Shown here: in pieces, positions 10,248 through 22,335 of the stretch
How the letters are laid out: each line of letters opens with the position of its first letter
How positions within the stretch are numbered: the first letter of the stretch is position 1
Source of the DNA: Gnetum montanum
Taxonomy: Eukaryota; Streptophyta; Gnetopsida; Gnetales; Gnetaceae
DNA length: 64,000 nucleotides
Assembly (NCBI GenBank): GCA_015680685.1
Contig: MNCI01035238.1
Span: forward strand, 44,720-108,719
Reading direction: 5' to 3'
Position numbers and translations under genes: made by a program
The notes under the pieces: generated by a model
The model's input: only the letters and a program-made list of their open reading frames with translations
Told to the model about the DNA's origin: nothing
Databases searched by the model: none

Positions 10248-11032
10248 TGATGAGCAGCGAGGTACCTCTACATCCAACCATACAAATCACAAGCGTTCAC
10301 ATGCGATTTGGTCCAACTTCGTAGACCTTAAGTTCTTAAGTACACGGGTTTTCAAGGAAGTAAAATCTAATTGAAACAATCATTGTCTTCACAGTTCTAA
10401 TTGTGAGGTACAAGTATATGGTTAAGTATAACTAAATTATGTGATTTTTATCATTTTATATTTTATAAGTTTAATTGCTTAGAACTAGAATGAAAGGTAG
10501 AGTAATTTAAGATCTAATTTGTCTACTGTCTAACTAGCCTAACACAAGTACCCGTTTACATTTTCCAGACACATCCTGAACGCATGTAGCACTGTTGGGT
10601 TACCAAACGTTAAGCATTTCTAGGTTACCAAGTGCTACACGTATGTTCAAAGTGGTCATGTTTGTGTTCATTAACAACTAAAAATTGATTGCTTAATGAA
10701 AATGCATTAAAGGAAACATTAATTTATTTTCAGTGTTTCAAGGATTATCAAAAGGGGTCATTTTTATTCCCATTACACTGTTATGCTCAGGTACATCAGT
10801 GCTCGAATAAAGATCCGTACACACTTAGACTCTTGTTGCGTGCACTTAGAAAATATTCTAACTTTGAAAAAAAATAACTATATGCAAGAGCTTCACTATG
10901 CTATGAAAAAACTATATGAAAATTCTAAGCCCAAGAATTATATTTATAGGTTGGCATATAACCCGCAATATCGGATATTCGACATTGCATCTTAGGCTTT
11001 GATATTGGAGCTAGTCAAAACATGATTTATCA
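10248..11032 (-). repeat. 3' LTR of element B (785 bp)
   Basis: On the minus strand it starts TGATAAATCATG and ends GCTCATCA. It is collinear with the 5' LTR at 22336-23105, including 'gcatcttaggct.tgatattgga' in U3, 'tatatttata' TATA region, 'ctcgaataaagatccgta' in R and 'aggtacctctacatccaacc' at the U5 end. Confidence 0.85.
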
Positions 11033-13150
11033 TACCCCCACGATTGAATAAAAACTCATCCTTGAGTGAAGAAGAGGAGGAACAAGTTTTTTATAAAATA
11101 TTGAGAAGGTATGGTATTATTGACTAACGTATAGACTGACTTAGATGGAACAAACAGACTCCTAAGTGCCCGAGTGTACGAATTTATAATCTTTTACAAA
11201 ATTGAGTGTTCATGACAAGAGAAGTAAACACCTTGAACAAAACTAACATCTGCTCCTCTAGTAGCTAAAGATCGAGAAAGAAGATTTAACGATCATGAAG
11301 AGTCTTCGTCACATGGTGTTGTTGCGGTTGCTTCCTTTGTGAAGATAGTCTTGCTTCTAGTCCACATGTTCCATCCATGCTTTGCATTGTAATCATAACA
11401 AAATCATGGATTAGTGTGCAATGTGTAACATATGGCTTTGAAGTTCCTTGTTTGATCAATGGTTACACTTGGCTAGGTTGTCATTGTGATGAATGGATTC
11501 AATTAATAGTGTTAGCAGGAAAGTTGATAAATAGGGTAAAATGGTTGAGTGGTCTATTAAATTTGAAAAAGTTGAAATGCAAGGAAATGCTTGAAGAGGG
11601 TTTAAGAATTCACAATAGTAACTATAAAAGGTTTCATTGAAAAACATTGTGAAGATGCACACAATTAAATGCCAATGATGAGATAAACAAAAGGATTTGA
11701 CTATAAGAGTGTCTAAGGATAAAGAACTTAACTAACCCAACCAGGGAGTGTCTAAGTGGGTCCTTCCCAAAGTAGGCACAAGCCTTTTATTGTCGTTGCA
11801 TAACTTCAAACCAGGGAGTTCATGGGCTCCATGGATAATTAATGGCTATGGAAAGTTAAATACAAAACTCTAGAAGAAACTACCTAAGAATTTTGACACC
11901 TCAAACTAGGACATTGAACAAGAACATGAAATTAGAAGTGAGGTGAGACATGGAAAGCATAGGTGGAAGAAAGAGAGAGTGGAATGGAGTTCTTGATTAA
12001 GGTCACATGAAGTCCTTTGTGAATTTTGTGGTTAAATGACTTGATAAAATCCATCCTCAGTCCAGACCAAAATCAACCATGTTCAGTGACATTGCATCGC
12101 CATTCTAAGACCAGTCCACCTCCCTGAGACACAAGAGTGCTCCCATAGAACAACCACCATTCCTTATTAGAGAAGAAAAGAGAAGTAGGAAGTGAGGAAG
12201 GGCCCTAGTTAGAGGATACCTTTAGGCATGGGTAACATGTCTTTCTAGTCCCATAACTAGTGCTTGTAGCCTGTTTATTCTGTCTAAGGGGTGTGGTTTG
12301 AATTCCCATCATTTTTTATGAGAACTACACCATGCAAAGACTTATTCAACTTTCTTTTATTGGTCAACAAGGAATGGTAAGAAATCCATGAAAACACACA
12401 TACACCCAAGCAAGCAAAAAACCATAAAGAATACTAAATCTCCTTGAAGGCACACCTTGTTCAAACCTTTAAATTCTTTCTAGATATGGAAACTACCAAA
12501 GTCATAAGTTTGTTAAAGTTGTATTAATGAAAAATAGACTGCACATTTTCAGAACAATGAAAACCATAGAGTTTATGGATGGGTGGATGTTGTGGACTCA
12601 CTACCTGTTGCATGAAAAGAAATCATGTCCTCATTATGAGTAACAAAATTCAAAACTAGAATCGAGAAACCGACAATCAAATAACAAACTAGTACATACC
12701 GCCATCCAATAACGAATTACCAATGTGCCTGGCACTTATTAACAAAAAGTTAGAAAATCACATCAGAATAAAATAAAATAAAATATAAAAGAAAGTGTAA
12801 AATATTCAAGAAATAGCAAATGTACTAATGATATTGTAAAACAAAAATTTTGAAAAATTAATAAAGTAGAAAAAAAAAGTGTAAAATAAAGAATGTGTAA
12901 AACAAAAATGTGTAAAACTAAAAACATGTAAAATAGAAAGGGTGAAAAATTGAGGAGCCACTTATATAGTTAGCATGGATGGCCATCTCCCCCACAACTA
13001 AGTTGAAAGGAGGAGATCTAAAATATTGATTGTAGTTGTCTATTTGATGAGGCGTTTGTTGAATTTGTTGGCTTATGCTTGTGGGAAGGTTTGACTTGTT
13101 GTATGTTGACTAGCTATTTTCTGTATGGGCTCTCAGGGTTGTAGATCATC
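11033..13150 (-). other. Post-integrase non-coding spacer of B
   Basis: Collinear with 34826-36640 (C), 46050-48230 (D) and, on the plus strand, 28060-30120 (F). Conserved landmarks are 'cccataactagtgcttgtag' near 12250, the 'caccatgcaaagactta' block near 12328, and an A-rich tract of 'gtgtaaaacaaaaa' repeats at about 12770-12950, which is T-rich in element orientation. No substantial ORF is present. Athila elements usually carry an env-like frame here; none is recognisable. The 3' end adjoins the polypurine tract. Confidence 0.7.
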
Positions 13151-13331
13151 ATGATCCCAGAAGGAAAAGTTTCATAAATTATATAAGGTTCTTCTCAAAA
13201 TGTTTGGAACTTAGCTCGTTAAGGTACAAGTGTGGGATTCCAATAGAGAACCTTATCTCCCAGTTGAAATTAGACATTCTTGATTTTAAGGTCATTATGC
13301 TTTTTGTTGAATGCCTTGTGCAACTTGTTAG
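13151..13331 (-). pseudogene. Integrase C-terminal end of B (part 1)
   Basis: Aligns with the integrase C-terminal module of element D (48290-48470: 'GDKVLYWNPIDVPQKEKFQT' region). The matching nucleotide blocks are 'ggaaaagtttcataaattat', 'gggattccaatagagaacct' and 'aaggtcat.atg.tttttgttgaatgc'. Coding continuity is cut at 13331 by the nested insertion and resumes at 16331. Confidence 0.65.
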
Positions 13332-13569
13332 TGTTGGTACATTTAGCCATTGTATGGAACAGAGACATGACATGGTTGAGATTTTTAGAAAATATTACAA
13401 TACAAATATTGAAATGGCAAGATGTGAGTGGGAAAGGTATTGGTTTCTATCATTTATTTTTTTAAAAAAAGAAAGAAGAAGAATAGAAAGAGATGGAAAT
13501 CACTATGGGGATTTTAATGAATTCTCCCATAAAAAGATAAGCATAAACCTTAGCCCTGTTCCAAAGGGG

Positions 13570-14390
13570 AGACGTTGATTTCTTTTGGGACACATCGCAC
13601 AGATTAAGCAGAAAATCAGAATTTTTCACCATGGTATGAGTGCAAGGTACCAAGGCATCGCGCCTCTGGGGAGACCGCAATATTCACCGGCATTTTGCAG
13701 GTCACGATTGAGGGCAATGGTGCAGCAGTGCAGACCGTGACCGGAGGCAATGATGGAGAGGGCGGCAGAGACATCAGCGCGACGTTATTCGCGTAGAGGA
13801 AAAAGCAAAACGCGGCTGCGGCAGTCACCAAAAAAATGTAGAGGAAAAAGAAAGGGACAGACTTCAGCATTTCGTTTTTTTTTGGGGCAGCAAAACATAA
13901 GCAATGTTGACCGCCTCTGTGATAGGTGAACAGAGCCACAAAAACCCCCTTGTGCGTCACCAAACCCTGCTGGATTCTGTGTTGTTCTGAAAACCTCGTG
14001 GTTTTCAAAAATGAAGCTTTGCCGTAACAGGAGGAGCCCTAAGATTTGCACGTCATCGCAAAAATCGCGTGGTACAGACGGCACAATATTTACGGCAGTT
14101 GCAGGCCTGAGAATGCATTTTAAAAGTTGTTCTAGGCGGTAAAAAACAACAAACAGAACACAGCAACAAATCGGCAATTATCAGTTTATCCGCCTTGGAA
14201 CCTGCAACCAAAAATATAATAACCATGCCCGATGTTAATGCCTTCGATGCAGCAATGTTCCTTGATACGGTGGCTGAGCCTTCTCATGTGCGGCAGTTGC
14301 TGGTAACGATTTTTGATATGATGAATCAGTTGCAGAATTGGTGGCTTCGCCTTCAGTTTCGTATTCCAGGACATTCCGAATTTTAGCTAC
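13570..14390. other. CpG-rich block inside the nested LTR
   Basis: CpG dinucleotides are frequent here (for example gcgcgacgttattcgcgta near 13777-13795) while flanking DNA is nearly CpG-free. Overlapping open frames occur on both strands: 130 codons minus at 13616-14008 and 13785-14177, and 63 codons plus at 14195-14386. None has recognisable domains. It may be U3 regulatory DNA or a captured gene fragment. Confidence 0.4.
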
Positions 14391-14689
14391 AATTATCGGG
14401 ATGCAGAAAAATTAATTAAGTTAACTACCACTACCACCAATAAGGTGGGGGTTATATTATATTTCTATGATAAGCTTAGTGGCACTTAGAATTTAAAATT
14501 TTTTATGTTAGATTAGCTTAGGGATCTAAACAAATTACATAATATAATACATATAATGTGGAGTCCTGTTTTAGAAAAGCTTGCCTTAAATCATTATTAT
14601 ATATGAGTTACTACCTATTAAAATTTACCATATTGATTATTCCATTTAAGTCACATTACATTAAAGTTAGCATAAAATACCCACATAAC

Positions 14690-15110
14690 TTTCTCCTAGC
14701 TTATTGGACAAGAAATCTTCCGATTGGTTAGTCAAAATACTTGAGAGAAAAGTTAGGAGGAATATTTTTGGGATTTTCTTTTTTTGGATATTTTGAAATT
14801 GTAACTTCCATATACATCACTTAAAAGACTTTACATCTCAAAATTAAAAAGATATATATGTGTATAAAGTAAGTTGCCACTATAGCTTGTATTCCTATGT
14901 ATTTTAGAAATTATATTTTAATTTTCTACCAAGGCCACTTGTCAACTTCTTTTTCTCTTTGGTGGTTGCAACCATCTAAAATTGTTGTAACTTACCTAAC
15001 TTGTTGGGCAAGTAACCTCCTAACTTGTTGGGCAAGTAATCTCCTCATTGGTTGGCTAAGTTACTTGGGAGAAAAGTTAGGTGAGATATTTTTGAATATG
15101 TAACTTCCCT
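14690..15110 (+). repeat. Internal repeats upstream of the TATA box in the nested LTR
   Basis: A 24-bp unit beginning ctaacttgttgggcaagtaa occurs twice in tandem at about 14998-15045. A longer imperfect copy of the surrounding block ('attggttagtcaaaatactt'...'gagagaaaagttagg') lies at 14725-14760 and again, as 'attggttggctaagttactt', at 15046-15080. Such duplications upstream of a TATA box often act as enhancer repeats in LTR U3 regions. Confidence 0.6.
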
Positions 15111-15124
15111 ACCTACCTTGGAAC

Positions 15125-15135
15125 CCTATAAAAAG
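15125..15135 (+). promoter_or_regulatory. Probable TATA box of the nested LTR
   Basis: CTATAAAAAGGC, the strongest TATA match in the insertion, lies about 105 bp before an AATAAA motif (15233). This is the usual short R-region layout of plant LTRs. Confidence 0.5.
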
Positions 15136-16330
15136 GCTTCAAGGGTCAAGGGGGAAGAATATTTTAATCACATTGGGTCTCACATCACACTTGGAAGATT
15201 TGTAAAGAAGATTTCTTGAAAGATGGCTTGCTAGAATAAAGATTTCAGCCTCTTTGTCATGGTCCTGTGAGTTATGCATTTCATTTTTTGTTCTGTTTAA
15301 ATTGCTTAGCTAGTGGTTTAGATAGTATCATCCTTGACAAGTAATTTTTGGATTTTTAGATTGCTCTTACTATTCTTGTTGCCCGATAGAAATTTATATT
15401 AAAATTTTTCCATAGAAGCGCTTGTGTTTGAAGGCCTTGAGAGCATTTTAGTAGTAAATTTCATTATTGTGCAACGTGTGGGAACTGCTATTGGGATTGT
15501 TGTAAGAGAGCCTCTGTTTGTAGTCACGCCGTTGAACAATTCAGTAGTCGAGAGGGTTCAGAGAATCTTTGGTATTTTGATGGGACCTGAATAGCTTCTT
15601 TTTATCTTTAAAGTGAATTCTCGTGGTATTTCAATCAGAAATTGTCAAGTCTTTTAAAGGTTCTATTTGAATGCAATCGTTGACATCTATTATCTAGTCA
15701 AAATGGAGTCTCGTACGTGGTAGTTTATGTAGCAATTTTTGGTAGCATAATGGGATTGTCTTGAAGATATTGCTTGTTTGAGCCTTGGAAGCTTGAACAA
15801 TTCGTAGATATTGAATTTGGGATAGCTTTATTGCGAAGTGTTTACTCGTGTCATTTTACCTTGTTTAAATATTTGAGGTCTACACAAATCTGCTTTCTTT
15901 TCTTTTCTGCTTATTTCCATTGAATCTTGCTCTATTTCTAGTTTTCTTGTGGAACTATCTCTTTCTCTGGGGAAAATTAGGAGTAGATTGAGGATTTGTG
16001 CTCAAATGTTTTTGCAAAATTTTATTTGTTACAAGTAGGTATTATAAGGACCGCGTAGGCTAGGCAGTTGAACAAAATAGGAAATTTTCAAGAACTCACA
16101 GTACTTGGCAAAGTTGGCGAATCTCTTTAAAATAAGTCATTTGTAGTTCACACACAATGCAATTGTTACATTTTACACAACCACACGCCGTAAAAGCACA
16201 CACACATACTCACATTAACTACTGAGTTTATTTGAAGGTATCTGGGCCTTGGTGTTGCCAGAGACCAGCAGGCACCTAAATCCTGTTCGAGGACACTCGT
16301 TGGCGGTCGCGTCCCAAATGGTCGCCAACA

Positions 16331-17260
16331 GTTAGATGATAGGACCACCAATAGGTTTTTGTCTAGCAAGTTGGGATTCATTAATCTTTCTTTTTATGCT
16401 AGACTCAAGTCAAAGTTGAGGTCATAGGCTGTTGAAAGTGTACAGACCTTGGATTGAATAGGAAGTGTTGATAATTTTCTATACACAAGCTCATAGGGAG
16501 AGTAGCCTATAAGAAGTTTCCATGTTGAGTGGTAGGCCCAAAGGGCATTGTTGAGTTTCATGCTCTAGTCTTTCCTATATGTGTTGACAATTCTTGTTAG
16601 AATCTTTATGATTGGGGGTGGTAGGGTGCTATGAGTTTATGTTCAACACCTAAGCATTGCATGAGCTTCCGAAAGGTAGTGCTTGTAAAGTGAGTTTCAT
16701 TATCATAAATTAATGCACATGACATACCAAATTTGTTTACAACATTTTTTTGTATAAATTGAGTAGCAGTAGAAGATGTATAGTCAGTGACAATTGCTGC
16801 TTCTACCTATTTTGTACAATAGTCAACAGCAACTATGATGTACGCCTTTCCATTTAACATGGGTGTGATGGGACCCATGAAATGAATGCCCCAAATGTCA
16901 AAGGGTTCCAGTGGTTGAATCCATTGTTGAGGTTCCTCCATTCGAGAGGTTATTCCACCATCTCATTGGCAGTGTTTACAAGAGTGGACATATTGATGAG
17001 CATCCTTGAAAATTGTTGGCCAATAGTACCCTACCATTAGGATCTTAATGGTTGTGTGTCTCCCAGTGCATAATGGCCTCCACAAGGACCTTCATGAGAG
17101 TCTTGTAGAATGTGCAGTTGATTAGCATTAGGGACACACCAACAAACTAGGCCATCAGTGCACACCTTGTAAAGTTGTCTATTGATCTCCATGAAACGTT
17201 TCACACGATGAAGAAATTGTTGTTTCTTTCGGTAGTCCAATCCTTGTGGCATTTCTTGGG
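16331..17260 (-). pseudogene. Integrase of element B (part 2)
   Basis: Integrase inserts the cDNA into the genome. The N-terminal zinc-binding region is near 17037-17180 ('HILQDSHEGPCGGHYAL'), with C-terminal 'CTDGLVCWCVPN' upstream; D has 'HILQDAHKGPYRGHY' at the same place. The catalytic core lies between 16560 and 17000 and aligns with C (37044-37238) at nucleotide level but is full of stops. Decay is too strong to score the DDE residues. Confidence 0.65.
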
Positions 17261-17480
17261 TAAGAAGATAGATGAGAATGTCATCATACCATTTAGGCTC
17301 ATTGGGAAATTATTCAGTTATAGCCTTAGCAAAGAGGAGTTCATTAAGAAACATATCAAATAATGGGCATTCTTTTTTTTTGTTGTCCCATCATAACCAA
17401 GACAAGTGATCAACAACTACATTATCAGTGCCCTTTCGATCTATCATCATAAGATCGAATTCTTGTAAGATCACCAGTCA

Positions 17481-18720
17481 CTATATGACATGGGGGCTCA
17501 CCATTAGCTTGTTCATCAAGAAGTGGATGGCACTGTGGTCGGTGTGCACAAACACTTTGTATGCAAGCACATAGTTCCTGAACTTCTCTAGATTAAACAC
17601 CACTGCCATTAGTTCTTTTTCTATCATGGTGTAGTTCAATTGTGCATCCATAATGCTTCGGCTAGCACAGTGGATGTAATATGGACATCTCTTGTCATCC
17701 ATCTACATAAGAATAGTTTCCAAGGTATAATTTGATGCATCAATTATACCATGAAATAGTCTAGACCAATCGAGTGCTTGTAGGATTGGAGTTTCTACAA
17801 GTTTCTCTTTCAGCTATTGGAATTCTTGTTCACATTCCATGGTCTAGACAAATGGAGCATTTAACTTTGTTAACTCCACCAATAGTTTTGTGATCTTAGG
17901 GAAATTCTGTATGAATGGTTGGTAGTAGTTAGTATGTCCAAGGAATGATCAAACATATTTGATAGTTTTTGGTTGGTGGGTTATTCCTTGGATGACCCTT
18001 ATTTTTTCAAGGTTGATCTTAATTCCTACTTGTGATATTCTATGCTCCAATACAATGCCTTATTGGATCATCAGGCAACTCTTTTGCCAGTTGAACTTAA
18101 GGTTTTTCTCAACACATCATTTCAATACTTGCTCAAGGTGGTCCAGGGCTTACTCAAATGTAGCTCCATAAGTGGAGAAGTCATCCATGAAGACTTTCAC
18201 ACCCCTATCGATTTACTATTGAAAAATGCTTAGGACCAGGCATTGGAATGTAATAGGGGCATTGCACAAACCAAAAGGCATATTGCAATATGCAAAAGTC
18301 CCACAGGGACTAGTGAATGTTATTTTGTTTTGGTCCTCCAACACAATCTGGATTTGGTTATAGCCATTATAACCATCCAGAAAACTATAGCAACAATGCC
18401 CAGATATTGTGTCTAACACCTAATCATGGATGGTAATAGAAAGTGGTCCTTGAATATTGCCATATTTAGTAGCCAAAAAATTGATGTAGACCCACCACTT
18501 GCCACCTTTCTTGGGTATAATAATGACTGGACTAACCTACTCACTATCTGCAATGGGATAGATGAACCCTACCTTGAGGAGTTAAATTTTCTCCTTGACA
18601 ATTTGCTTTAGTTTGGAGTTCAATCAGCTTTGTGGCTACCTCTTGGGATTTATGGCCAGATCAATGTAGATACAATGCTAGCATATCCTAGGATCAATCC
18701 TTGTGAGTTCAAGATATGAC
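17481..18720 (-). pseudogene. Reverse transcriptase and RNase H of element B
   Basis: RT copies the RNA into DNA and RNase H removes the template. RT signatures on the minus strand are 'YSFLDGYNGYNQIQI' and 'GTFAYCNMPFGLCNAPITFQ' (18216-18419), then the catalytic FMDD box (VFMDDF, codons at 18194-18177). RNase H follows at 17702-17481 ('YTMIEKELMAVVFNLEKFRN', 'VFVHTDHSAIHFLM'). The GYSGYNQI, MPFGLCNAP and FMDDF combination is characteristic of the Athila branch. Multiple stops and frame changes separate the pieces. Confidence 0.75.
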
Positions 18721-19179
18721 CAGGCAAAGGCTATTGACTAGTTTTCAACCATGTTTAACAACATTTTTTCTATTTTGGAGTAAGATTTGCATTGATTATG
18801 ATCAATTTTCCATTATTTAAGAATACATATTCCATGCCAGCTAGTAGATTTTTTAGTTTAAGGGGCTCTTACTTGAAATTTTTAGGAATTTCCAACTCTC
18901 CTCAATAGGCATCATCATTTGCATCATTAGAGAGTTGGTGATGAATTTGCTCTAGTTCATCCATGCCTGTGACATATGTGTATGTTAGACTCTTAGTTGG
19001 TTTCATGTAAAGTGTGCTGCTCTCAAAATCAGCGGTCAACCACTGGGTACCCTCATGTTTTGTGGTTCCTGCATGTGGACACCTTTGAATTTCTACTTCT
19101 AGTGCACACTACTTGCATGCAGAGATGGATGCTTGTTTCACTACCCAGAGTTTTTGCACATAATTGCACCCCATATTGC

Positions 19180-19600
19180 TATACACAATGCATGGAACTC
19201 ACTTCTTCTCAATCTTCCCAAAGGCCTTTTCTTTAGATATTTTTAGGGAAAGATCTCTGATGCCCATTCTTACATCAATGGTGCTTAGCCATGTTATTCT
19301 CATGATGATTGGGAGGTCCCCTTTGCAATTCTCCATCTAATTCACTAGGAAATCAGTAAGATAAGACCATTCATAGATAATGGTCACAATGTCTTACACC
19401 AGTCCTAATGGAACAGTGATGGACTGGTCTGCCAATTCTAATCTAATATTGCTCTGCTTGAGAGGAGGTAGGTTCCATGTAGTATACATATCATGAGAAA
19501 TTAGATTGACACCAAAACCTGAGTTGAGAAGAGCTCTACATGGTTTATTCCTAGTAATCTACAAATAAATAAGAGGACTTCTAGGATCTGCTAACTTCTT
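19180..19600 (-). pseudogene. Aspartic protease of element B, active-site Asp lost
   Basis: The retropepsin domain reads 'CRALLNSGFGVNLIS' where F has 'CKALLDSGFGVNLIS', so the catalytic Asp is Asn here (GAC to AAC). Downstream 'LADQSITVPLGLV' and the 'GIRDLSLKISKE' tail match F. A proline/glutamine/tyrosine-rich linker (about 19600-20280) joins it to gag, as in the other copies. Confidence 0.7.
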
Positions 19601-20284
19601 GGGAAGGTTGCTAGCATGGATCTAATCAGATATGGTTTGAGTAAGCATCATAGTATGGATCTTGGGTGATGTTTGGTTTCAAGGGGACTTGAAGGAATTT
19701 GATATAGAGAAAGATGGAGAAATAGGCTTGTCAACGTCAAGTGTATTTGAGGCATTAGGTAGACTACGTGATCAAAAGAAAGGTATTTTTTATGATCGAG
19801 TATCTGAACCACTTGGTTGATGAACTAGTTGTAGATTAATGATCCTAGTAAAGTTGCATTATTGTAGTTGAGTTAGGAGTTCATCTTGCATAGGTGGAGC
19901 AAGTTGTAACTATGCAGATGAAGGAGGAAGATGTGTAGGAATAGAAAGAGGATAAGCATAAGAGGTGGTATTCCTTCTTACATGTGGAGAATGAGTTTGA
20001 TAATAATTAGAAGGATGGTAGCAAGGTTGAAAAGTAGAAACATGACTAGAGGAGTCATGTGGAGATAGGGGTTGTTGAATGTAATACCTATATGGATCAG
20101 GTTGTTGGTAAGGGTATTGTTGCGTTGGTGGTATTAGCGCCCATGATTGTGGTTGCTGCCACTATCGATATTGCTCATATGGTTGCAGTGGAGCTCCACA
20201 TGGATAATACTATTGTTGCTAGTAGAACTTCCTAAAATTACCTTAAGGATAAGGCAATTGTCTAGGTGTTTGCCTTTGTGTTAG

Positions 20285-22175
20285 TTATGGATTCAAGGCA
20301 TACACCACAAATTCCTGTAAGTATGATAAAGTAGGACAACATCCTTTAGGATGTTCATAATGGCAGATGTCACACCAACCATCATCATTTGATTTAATTC
20401 CTGCAACTTCCTCTATTACAACAATCTTGCCCTTACCTCTTTGATAGGCATGTTCAACTTCCTTGTGCCTCCTGTGCTCACGATCACTACCTTGTTCTTT
20501 GGACTCTTCAGTAATTTTTAGAACATCTTGAAATCTACTATTCATGAAGTCTCATAATTGATCAACCTTGGCTGTAATTTTAGGTTGAAATTTGAAGTGA
20601 TAAGGCTTTCCTATTCACCACCTCATCAAGTGCTGATTCTTCTCACTATCACAAAACTGAACCTCCCACTTGGGAATGGAAGGATCGTGATTATACTCTT
20701 TTGCACTTTTTTATTTTCTTAATTCACCTTCCTCTTTAGCTACCTACTTGATTAATCTTTGGATCTAATAGGTGCTTAATTTTGACAATTTCCCTTGGGC
20801 ATAGACACCAAGGGTTCTCCTTGTTTTAGATCGAAGCTCATCCACAATGTGGCAAAGTTGATCTAGTTGAAAATAACCATGGCCAAGACATTTTTGCATT
20901 AAGGAATATTATTGACCAATGGCAGTAACTAAGGGTTCATGTGTTCCTTGTTTCCATCCTTGGATTTGCCTTCTCAAGTTGGACACTTTGGAGTATGTTT
21001 GATATTTTTCATTTAACAATTCAAGCATTATACTCCATTGTTTGATAAATTTTTGTTCTAAGGACCGGTACCGATTTTCTTCTTCCTTAATGAGTGTCCT
21101 TAGGAACAACTTAAGTTTTTTCCACTCATTTTCTATATTTTGTAAGGCACATGCATCTTGAAAAGCTTGGAGATGGTTCTATGAATCTACGTTATATCCC
21201 CCTTCGAACCTAGGGATATTGTTCATGTCTAGCCTCTTGATCTGATTATCTTTTACATGCCTTGTTGGAATTTGTACTACCTTTGTGATGTTTAGCATAC
21301 TCTAGGTAGTAAGAAAAGGCTCATTGAGGCCTAAATTTTGATGCCTCTGATGCCCTCTACTACCCCTTCATTCATGGCATTGCATCTCTCTTGAATGCTC
21401 ATGCCCCTAGTCTTGCCTTGCCCAATGATCCCTTTGACCATTTTAGTCTCGTTGGTCACCTCCATCATGGTCACACCTCTTGTGGTCGTGATCAGAGCTA
21501 GAAGAAGAAGAGGATGATGATAAAAGTGAAGAGGAAGGAGGAATAGCATCATCACGATGCCTACTACCACGTCATCGGTGATTGTGCCACGATCACGATC
21601 TTGTTTCTTATCCATATTCCTACCTTGACTTGCCTCTTTGGATGCTTCTTTGTCATTGGATCCATTCTTGTCAAAACTAGGATTGTGAATCATGGATTAC
21701 AAGTTTTGGTTTTGACCTCCTTCACCAAAGTCAAAGAGAGGAATTTCACTGAATGGAAAACCCCCAAAGAAGGACTCTCCACCATCTTTTTGATATAATA
21801 GAAATGGGGAATCATTAAATCCTTTTCCCTTCATAGATTCATAATGTTGTTCTAATTGGAAATCCTTGAGATGTTGTGCTCAATGGAATGATAATCCCTA
21901 GCATCACTATCCTGCACCACATACTTAGCATGAAGTCCTTGGAGACCCCATTGTATAAGCATTTATTGGAGCATTGTAGGAATGGATTAATCAGGTAGGA
22001 ACATAATGTTGCCCTCCATGTTACACCATTGCAGTTGTTCATCCTGGTGTAAGATGAAGATGAACTTTGGTACATACTCATTAGGATGAGCATATACCAC
22101 TTGATATTGTTGAGGCACTGGTTGATGTACTTCATCAGACTTGGGCGGAGAATCGCTTCTTTTAGAAGAAGAAAT
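20285..22175 (-). pseudogene. gag: gag of element B
   Basis: Collinear with the gag of F. The ancestral start codon is ATT at 22175-22173, as in A. In order: N-terminal domain (decayed, about 22000-22170), charged RD-rich part (about 21340-21700), capsid core (20909-21109, 'FLRTLIKEEENRYRSLEQKF'), then the zinc knuckle 'CDICHYEHPKGCC' (C-x2-C-x3-H-x4-C) and the conserved end 'VYALNP' followed by TAA CTA at 20287-20282. Several stops and frameshifts interrupt it. Confidence 0.75.
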
Positions 22176-22316
22176 TTTATGTTAGAAAAATAAAAATGTA
22201 GTGTGCTTCTTAAAATTATTGTAGTAATCTTAAGATGTGATATGACTCCAAGGATTTTTCCAATGATTTGATTAATTTTCACTAAATCCTAGATAATGCA
22301 CATAACAACTAAAAGG

Positions 22317-22335
22317 TCCTTGGCAATGATGCCAA
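22317..22335 (-). other. Primer binding site of B, tRNA-Asp type
   Basis: The minus strand reads TTGGCATCATTGCCAAGGA. It differs from the tRNA-Asp complement at five positions, all transitions, which fits deamination of an originally CpG-rich site. Confidence 0.75.

Larger units (their letters stand above)
13332..16330 (+). mobile_element. 3.0 kb solo-LTR-like insertion inside B
   Basis: Begins TGTTGG and ends CCAACA, a perfect 6-bp terminal inversion with TG/CA ends, and is flanked on both sides by gttag (13327-13331 and 16331-16335). Removing it restores collinearity of B with C and D. It has one likely TATA box (CTATAAAAAGG, about 15125), an AATAAA at 15233 and no internal direct repeat or pol, so a long solo LTR left by LTR-LTR recombination fits best. 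The orientation is inferred from the TATA and polyadenylation signals. It is younger than B. Confidence 0.7.

Noticed and set aside
14195-14386. 63-codon protein-like frame in the CpG-rich block
   Set aside because: The opposite strand is equally open and no domain is visible; kept only as part of the CpG-rich block.
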